A model generated the notes under the pieces. That model ran no database searches. It saw nothing but the letters and a program-made list of their open reading frames with translations, and was not told the origin of the DNA. A DNA stretch of 64,000 bases from NCBI GenBank assembly GCA_028687915.1, contig JAQTZF010000001.1, forward strand, positions 620,001 through 684,000, in the 5' to 3' direction. Made by a program: the position numbers and the translations under genes. Source of the DNA: Candidatus Daviesbacteria bacterium. GTDB taxonomy: Bacteria; Patescibacteria; Microgenomatia; Daviesbacterales; UBA10151. Positions 59,428-64,000 of the stretch are shown piece by piece (within the stretch, counting starts at the first letter, position 1; each line of letters begins with the position of its first letter).

Positions 59428-61869
59428 CTAAAGAGCGTTTAGTTTGCTCTCTAGATCAGTCCAATCTTGCGCAGTCGAATATGACCATTTATTTCGATGA
59501 CTTCTATCTGAAGAAATTATCCAATTAAAGAACGTTTGTGAGATTTGAGGACCTTTATCAAGTACTTTTTGCCAATTACTTAACATCCATGTTGCAAGGT
59601 TCACTATTAACAGGTCTTCAATTAAAACAATTCTGCATAGTCTTGGTTTTTTGCTGCTCCTTTTTATTGCAGTCATCACTTTAGCAAATCCATTTATACT
59701 ATTAAAATTTGAAATAATCGCATAAATTCTCAGACTTCCTAGTGATTTTGGCTCATGAGTAGACTTCAACCAATCAATATAACCAAGTTGTTTTGTCAAA
59801 TCTCTATTAGTTAGCGAATAGTTACCTAACATACTAAATTTTGCATCCCATCCAAAAATTCTTTGAATACCAGTATCGCTAAGTTTAAAAGAACAGTAAC
59901 CATCGGGTACTTTTTTACCTTTAAATTTAGTTCCTAACCTTACAACGTTTGGAACTAAAGCTTGAAGAATATTCTTAAGGTCAACTTCGAAAATTTCTGC
60001 ATCATAATTACTCTTAATTTTTAGACTATTTTCTGAAGCAACTAATCTTTGATTAATCCTTGTTAACATTTTATTTTCCTGGACTGTAAATGCAGTATCA
60101 AAGATATCCTTAATAGTTGAGGTAGAACCATCTGTTGTAAGTTTAAGCTGTGTAATAATTTTTGAAATCTCCAAGCAATCTGCCCCTAGATTTTCAAGCT
60201 CATCCTTTTTATTCACCATCTCAGGATCTATTAAAGCAATTAGACCATATCCTTCAGATGCTAAAGATCGGCAGAAATTTAAATCCCTCTGATTGATTAC
60301 AGTAACAACATACATAGCAATATTTTTTGTCCGGTTATGTATCCTGATCACATTTTTCTTGTATTTTTTTCTTTGAATTAACTGTTTTTGTATTTCATAA
60401 TTTCCGAAGTTAGATTCTAGAATACTTGCAAGTTGTTCAAGACATTGAGTTTCATTGACTTGTACTGTGATATATTCACCAATAACTATCATCGGGCGAC
60501 CACATTTAGGACAAGGCCAATCAATCCATGAGGTTGTACGACAGGTCCAACTTTCACACCTTCTTTTTGCGATTTCTTTAGGCTTTTTAAATAATTCTTG
60601 TTTAATTAGATCAATTAGTACTTTTTCAGCCTTTTCAGGAATTGGTGGATCAGTACTTACCATTTTGTCTCTTAATAATTTATCAACGATAAAATCTACA
60701 GTAAGATTTTGAGTTATGAACCATGTTTCTTTAATATTTACACCTAAAATCTTAATCAATTCTTCGAGCAATTGAGATTCAATGAAATTTGATTTTCCTT
60801 TTGAATCTACATTTAAAGAAAATCTTTTCCATTTGTCTCCAAAAGGATATATGGATATATTTTGGCCAGCTATTCTGTAGTCTATTGATCTCATATCAGA
60901 AATATCTCTATCGACCCACAAGCTTTTAATATTTGCTACAGCTGCATCGATAGTATGCTCTTCATTACTTGATATTTTTACAGAAGGACTTTCTGGAAGA
61001 TTGGCACTAATTAAACCCATTGCAGAAAGTTGAAGGCTACTTTTTTCGCTATTAATTATCAGTAAATCCTCCAACAATTTTTTACCCGCATATTCCACAT
61101 CACTCCGTGAAGCGTAAACTTGATCTGGTAATATTTTTCCTTTAATAAATCCATGCGCGTCACCTATTTCTTTCTTAAAACCAGATATATACCCAATCCT
61201 AAGATTAATTGAATCAAAGACTAGGATGGAGAACGAAGCAGTCTGGATTTCTTGATTATGACCTTCAGCTCTTACTACATTGGCACCCGCAGGCTTGGTT
61301 ATTAAATATATATCTAATCCATTAATACTCTCATGAAATCTGACTTTTCTTGATTTTTTTAGTTTATAGGCCAGACTTCTACATAAAGCGTCAACTTTAT
61401 TTCGGATTAATTCAGAGATTTTATCAGCTGTTAAATCGCTATTAATTTTTAACCAAGTCACAGGGCTTCCACGACTTTTAAAAGTACTATAAGCAAAAAG
61501 ACTAGTTGGGAATAATGATTTTGTAAAAAAATCATCCATTATTTGAAGAAATATATATTTCTCGAGCAATAGACCTTTTAAAGTTGTAGTCATAGCTTCA
61601 CCAATTATGAGTGGGTTGTTTTGATTTATGAAGCTCTTGATCAATAAAAGGCGAACATTCCTTTTGGTTACAGGTAATGTTTTAGTTAAATCGATTCCTT
61701 GTCCTGTAACAGTTACAATCTTATTAATTTCATTTGGAGTGAAGTTTTTGAGAAAAGCTACCAATCTATTCCATTCCTCATGTATTAGGGCAGTATTGCT
61801 TTCGATGCTTACCTCAATTTCTATCCACTTTTTAGATTCCTCAACCCCTAATAGGTTTTGATACTTCAT
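59428..61869 (-). CDS. 813-residue protein with FokI-like PD-(D/E)XK nuclease domain
   Basis: A large soluble protein of no family I recognise across its first 430 residues. A zinc finger follows (Cys438/443 and Cys453/456, CESWTC...CPKC). Residues 500-580 look like a Rossmann-type alpha/beta unit (KNVIRIHNRTKNIAMYVV, ALIDPEM). The C-terminal domain (about 615-770) matches a FokI-like nuclease core: Pro655-Asp656-Gly (KVPDGY), Asp675-x-Lys677 (GWDAKFS), then YSLTNRDLTKQLGYIDW, as in the FokI order PDG, D-x-K, Y-x-L. It ends 30 bases from hsdS, convergent to it. It probably cleaves DNA in defence, with an N-terminal recognition part. No dedicated methylase is adjacent. Confidence 0.7.
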   Translation of the reverse strand: MKYQNLLGVEESKKWIEIEVSIESNTALIHEEWNRLVAFLKNFTPNEINKIVTVTGQGIDLTKTLPVTKRNVRLLLIKSFINQNNPLIIGEAMTTTLKGLLLEKYIFLQIMDDFFTKSLFPTSLFAYSTFKSRGSPVTWLKINSDLTADKISELIRNKVDALCRSLAYKLKKSRKVRFHESINGLDIYLITKPAGANVVRAEGHNQEIQTASFSILVFDSINLRIGYISGFKKEIGDAHGFIKGKILPDQVYASRSDVEYAGKKLLEDLLIINSEKSSLQLSAMGLISANLPESPSVKISSNEEHTIDAAVANIKSLWVDRDISDMRSIDYRIAGQNISIYPFGDKWKRFSLNVDSKGKSNFIESQLLEELIKILGVNIKETWFITQNLTVDFIVDKLLRDKMVSTDPPIPEKAEKVLIDLIKQELFKKPKEIAKRRCESWTCRTTSWIDWPCPKCGRPMIVIGEYITVQVNETQCLEQLASILESNFGNYEIQKQLIQRKKYKKNVIRIHNRTKNIAMYVVTVINQRDLNFCRSLASEGYGLIALIDPEMVNKKDELENLGADCLEISKIITQLKLTTDGSTSTIKDIFDTAFTVQENKMLTRINQRLVASENSLKIKSNYDAEIFEVDLKNILQALVPNVVRLGTKFKGKKVPDGYCSFKLSDTGIQRIFGWDAKFSMLGNYSLTNRDLTKQLGYIDWLKSTHEPKSLGSLRIYAIISNFNSINGFAKVMTAIKRSSKKPRLCRIVLIEDLLIVNLATWMLSNWQKVLDKGPQISQTFFNWIISSDRSHRNKWSYSTAQDWTDLESKLNAL

Positions 61870-61996
61870 GATGTTTTAATAAAAGTTTAGATTCACAAAC
61901 CTTTGAGTGATTATAACACTCATTCCTCTGTATTACTGCTCATTTCACATTTTTTTATTTGCTATTAAAGCTAATGCTTAAGTCATATTTAAGATC

Positions 61997-62025
61997 TTGA
62001 CTTCGGGGAATGTTAGGGTTAAATT
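61997..62025 (+). promoter_or_regulatory. promoter of the DUF1508 leader
   Basis: TTGACT (61997-62002), 17-base spacer, TAAATT (62020-62025). TTCGGG-N5-TTAG (62002-62016) lies within the spacer and differs by one base from the SOS-type motif seen at uvrB and uvrA. Confidence 0.45.
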
Positions 62026-62031
62026 TAAATA

Positions 62032-62229
62032 AGATATAAGCAGACAAAATTAGTAATAATTTTGACGTAGCTCTTTGAAAAGCTGGCGAGGATAACCTCC
62101 GGCCCTAATATAGTTTGCGATTAGTTTACCTCACGCCTCCTCCTAAGGTCATAAAATTATATGGCTTTAGGCGGGGAGCGGTAGAGTAAGCTTCCCAATA
62201 TAACTATATAAAGAAAGGGGGTGATTGTA
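62032..62229 (+). ncRNA. structured leader RNA upstream of DUF1508 gene
   Basis: Five hairpins can be drawn in order: AGCT/AGCT (62069-62084), GAGG-ATAA-CCTC (62088-62099), CTAAT/ATTAG (62105-62124), an 11-bp stem with two G-U pairs (62143-62153 with 62160-62170), and GGGGAGC/GCTTCCC (62173-62179 with 62190-62196). The segment at 62131-62140 can also pair with the ribosome binding site at 62216-62224, so a switch between accessible and hidden translation start is possible. It does not match a riboswitch class I know. Confidence 0.45.
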
Positions 62230-62406
62230 ATGGTAAGATTCGAAATTCTTCGTAATCGTACTGGAGAGTTCTGGTGGCGACTTGTCGCTTCAAATAATCA
62301 AATTGTTTGTTGGAGCGAAGGTTATACAACCAAGCAAGGAGCAGTTGACGCAATTAATTGGGTCAAAAGCTGGGCTTCTTCAGCTCCCATTCACGATTTG
62401 ACTTAA
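62230..62406 (+). CDS. small DUF1508 (YegP-like) protein
   Basis: A 58-residue protein with one DUF1508 unit: FEILRNRTGEFWWRLVASNNQ, then CWSEGYTTKQGAVDAINWVK. YegP proteins often have two such units; this is the single-unit form. The function is unknown, though the family fold is a compact beta-beta-beta-alpha. The ATG at 62230 has AGGGGGTGA 5-8 bases upstream, a strong ribosome binding site that can be hidden by the leader. The stop codon is inside a hairpin. Confidence 0.82.
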   Translation: MVRFEILRNRTGEFWWRLVASNNQIVCWSEGYTTKQGAVDAINWVKSWASSAPIHDLT

Positions 62407-62444
62407 TAAGTCAAATCGAACCTCGTCGGCTTTTTGGGGAGCTG
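62381..62444 (+). terminator. nested hairpins at the end of the DUF1508 gene
   Basis: An inner stem GATTTGAC/GTCAAATC (62395-62402 with 62410-62417) spans the stop codon. An outer stem CAGCTCCC/GGGAGCTG (62381-62388 with 62437-62444) encloses it. A T run (62431-62435) lies before the outer right arm rather than after it, so termination is possible but not canonical. Confidence 0.4.
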
Positions 62445-62470
62445 CTTCTACTAACTCTTTCTGGTTTGTC

Positions 62471-62499
62471 TTGATGATATATCCTATATTAAAGATAAT
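62471..62499 (+). promoter_or_regulatory. promoter of the membrane protease gene, leaderless
   Basis: TTGATG (62471-62476), 17-base spacer, GATAAT (62494-62499), 6 bases before the ATG at 62506. The start point should be the ATG itself. Confidence 0.5.
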
Positions 62500-62505
62500 G
62501 AATCT

Positions 62506-64000
62506 ATGAAAAACTTATTTAAATGTTTAATTAAATTTTTTCAACTTCTTTTTAACATTAAGCTTGTTCTAATTGTTTTGCTATTCTGTTTTATTGTGGA
62601 TTTTATTTCCGAAGCTAAATATTTTAATGGTTTTAATGAAAATAATTATATCGTTTCATTTATTGTTAACTATTTAATTTGGTATACAGTAGTAGGATTA
62701 GCATTTCCAGCTGTAAGATGGTTAAAAGACAAAGGATGGCATTACTTCATTCTGGTCATGACTAGTATTGTTTTCCTCCTAGTTGCTTTAAATCTACCCA
62801 AAAGCCCTCTTATTCTAAAAGAACTTACTAATCTCGCAATATTACTGTCTCTAGCAGGATTTACTGCTTTAATGATGAAACTAATTTTGAATTTAATTAA
62901 GTTGCGTCCTAAACATATTGCCTTATTAATTAAAAAGTTTGTTTCTTTGTTACTGGAAACTTTACTGGCAATAATTAAGCTACCGCTGTTAATAAGAAGC
63001 AAACATTTTTCTAAAGTAGCAATCGTAGTTTTAGTTTCAGGACTTGCAGTAGCTTTATGGCAAATTGATCAGCTTAGTAATCGCTTAGGCGTTATCGAAA
63101 ACAGGCTTGGTGGATCTTCCAAAATAGCATGTAACGAGAAGGATACAATAGCTAAAGTGCGTCAATCAGTTGTTAGAATTGTTGGTGGAGAATCAGAAGG
63201 CTCAGGTTTTGCTATCAAAGAAGGTGGAACAATAGTAACTAATTTCCATGTTATAGAATTTGAACCAAGTCCAAAAGTAATATTACCTGATAATACTTTT
63301 GAAACTGCCGAGATAATTATGGCAGATAAGAACGCTGACTTGGCAATCCTTAAAATTAATAAAAACCTACCTGTATTAAGCTGGGGAAGGTCAGAGTTGC
63401 TAGAGCAAACAGAAGAGCTTTTAGCAATTGGCTATCCATTTGGCGGACAGTTACTTGGTGATCCGTCTGTTAATAAGGGTATTTTGGCAGGCACTAGATA
63501 CTCTAAAGATAATGGAATTCAATATATTCAAACAGATACTACCTTGAATCCAGGAGTGTCAGGTGGGCCAATGGTAGATATATGCGGTAAAGTGATGGGA
63601 ATTAATACTGCTGGAACTGCAGGGCTTGGATTAGCAATTTCCTCGAAATCTTTTAAAGACAAGCAATTTGATATGTTAGTCTCTGATAATCCTCTAAAAG
63701 ACATCAAGAAAATCACACTAGAACCAAACAAAAGCGCCTTAGATGCAGTGAATGCTTTTTACAGCTATCTGAAAATGAGAAAGATGCAGGAAGCTTTTGG
63801 ATTATTATCAGGCAATTTTAAAAAGGGATATGATTTTAATTATTGGGAAAAGGGTTATAGCTCATTACTTGATAATACTGCTATCAAGATAACAGAAGAC
63901 AAAGATACCAAAGATAGGATTAATGTTAAGCTTGCTACCAAAGAACTTATTAATGAAGAGATAATTTATAAATATTTTGAAGGCTATTGGGATGTAAAGA
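62506..64000 (+). CDS. membrane-anchored trypsin-like serine protease (3' partial)
   Basis: The frame is open from 62506 to the window end (498 codons), so the C-terminus is missing. The N-terminal 190 residues hold five or six hydrophobic helices. A chymotrypsin/HtrA-like protease domain follows with the full triad: His248 in TNFHVIE, Asp278 in ADLAIL, Ser352 in NPGVSGGPM. Instead of a PDZ domain, the protein continues with an NTF2-like unit (DAVNAFYSYLKMRKMQEAFGLLS). It probably cleaves proteins outside the membrane. Promoter and ATG suggest leaderless expression. It could belong to the defence region or be a housekeeping quality-control protease. Confidence 0.85.
   Translation, partial: MKNLFKCLIKFFQLLFNIKLVLIVLLFCFIVDFISEAKYFNGFNENNYIVSFIVNYLIWYTVVGLAFPAVRWLKDKGWHYFILVMTSIVFLLVALNLPKSPLILKELTNLAILLSLAGFTALMMKLILNLIKLRPKHIALLIKKFVSLLLETLLAIIKLPLLIRSKHFSKVAIVVLVSGLAVALWQIDQLSNRLGVIENRLGGSSKIACNEKDTIAKVRQSVVRIVGGESEGSGFAIKEGGTIVTNFHVIEFEPSPKVILPDNTFETAEIIMADKNADLAILKINKNLPVLSWGRSELLEQTEELLAIGYPFGGQLLGDPSVNKGILAGTRYSKDNGIQYIQTDTTLNPGVSGGPMVDICGKVMGINTAGTAGLGLAISSKSFKDKQFDMLVSDNPLKDIKKITLEPNKSALDAVNAFYSYLKMRKMQEAFGLLSGNFKKGYDFNYWEKGYSSLLDNTAIKITEDKDTKDRINVKLATKELINEEIIYKYFEGYWDVK

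Larger units (their letters stand above)
61870..62229. other. 360-base gene-free region with a structured leader
   Basis: This stretch lies between the nuclease gene (minus) and the DUF1508 gene (plus). Bases 61870-61990 look unstructured and may hold the nuclease promoter. From about 62032 the plus strand appears to be a transcribed leader with five hairpins. No tRNA, coding frame or repeat array was found. Confidence 0.6.

Noticed and set aside
62060..62200. Structured region considered as a tRNA or tmRNA
   Set aside because: No cloverleaf, T-loop GTTCRANNC or CCA-side acceptor stem can be drawn. The hairpins are consecutive.

Overview
The window is AT-rich and densely coded. Most neighbouring genes overlap or lie a few bases apart, and convergent pairs share stop-codon bases. 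UGA serves as an ordinary stop (for example at secG and the ABC permease), so the code is standard. Several traits suggest a Candidate Phyla Radiation / Patescibacteria genome, most likely of the Microgenomates type: many secreted or single-pass hypotheticals, a SipW/TasA module, a sortase pair with an LAYTG-type substrate, a large envelope-glycan cluster, short or degenerate enzyme versions, and promoters whose -10 box sits only 6-11 bases before the ATG. This placement is inference; no rRNA or tRNA gene was found to anchor it.

Layout. 1-2938: three secreted or surface proteins, two with cohesin-like domains. 2954-5711: histidine kinase, cytidylate-kinase-like protein, DUF192 protein and an RRM RNA-binding protein. 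5945-12684: a MacAB-type efflux operon running into a secreted nuclease, a DUF192 protein, a degenerate PEP-synthase-like protein and two exported hypotheticals. 12736-16026: an unassigned protein, rsmI and a DedA gene with overlapping divergent starts, a small membrane protein and lexA. 16281-19002: a TasA/CalY-like protein, its SipW-type signal peptidase and a lamin-tail-domain protein. 19065-21038: uvrB. 21457-35625: an envelope-glycan cluster headed by a 1384-residue GT2-flippase-GT4 fusion, followed by more glycosyltransferases, a PIG-L deacetylase/acyltransferase fusion, a second acyltransferase, two multi-pass GT39-like proteins and a glycoside-hydrolase-like protein. 35713-37438: a sortase substrate, a sortase and a sortase-fold protein without its catalytic residues. 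37890-43990: uvrA, an inactive-looking transglutaminase-like protein and a short uvrC. 44013-49318: holin-like protein, secG, oligopeptide-binding-like protein, typA, YdjM-type protein and SIMPL protein. 49427-52295: small genes.

52365-64000 looks like an accessory or defence region: a double zinc-ribbon protein divergent from a complete type I restriction-modification operon (hsdR-hsdM-hsdS), then a convergent 813-residue protein ending in a FokI-like PD-(D/E)XK nuclease domain. After that come a leader able to form five successive hairpins ahead of a small DUF1508 gene, and a membrane-anchored trypsin-like protease that runs off the window end.

Regulation. The upstream regions of lexA, uvrB and uvrA share TTCGGG-N5-TT(C/T)G at identical spacing and in the same orientation. 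In lexA and uvrB it lies between the -35 and -10 boxes, so it is a strong candidate for this lineage's LexA operator. Many promoters look leaderless. Three genes are exceptions with long leaders: the RRM protein, the TasA-like protein (with a terminator just before its ribosome binding site) and the DUF1508 gene.
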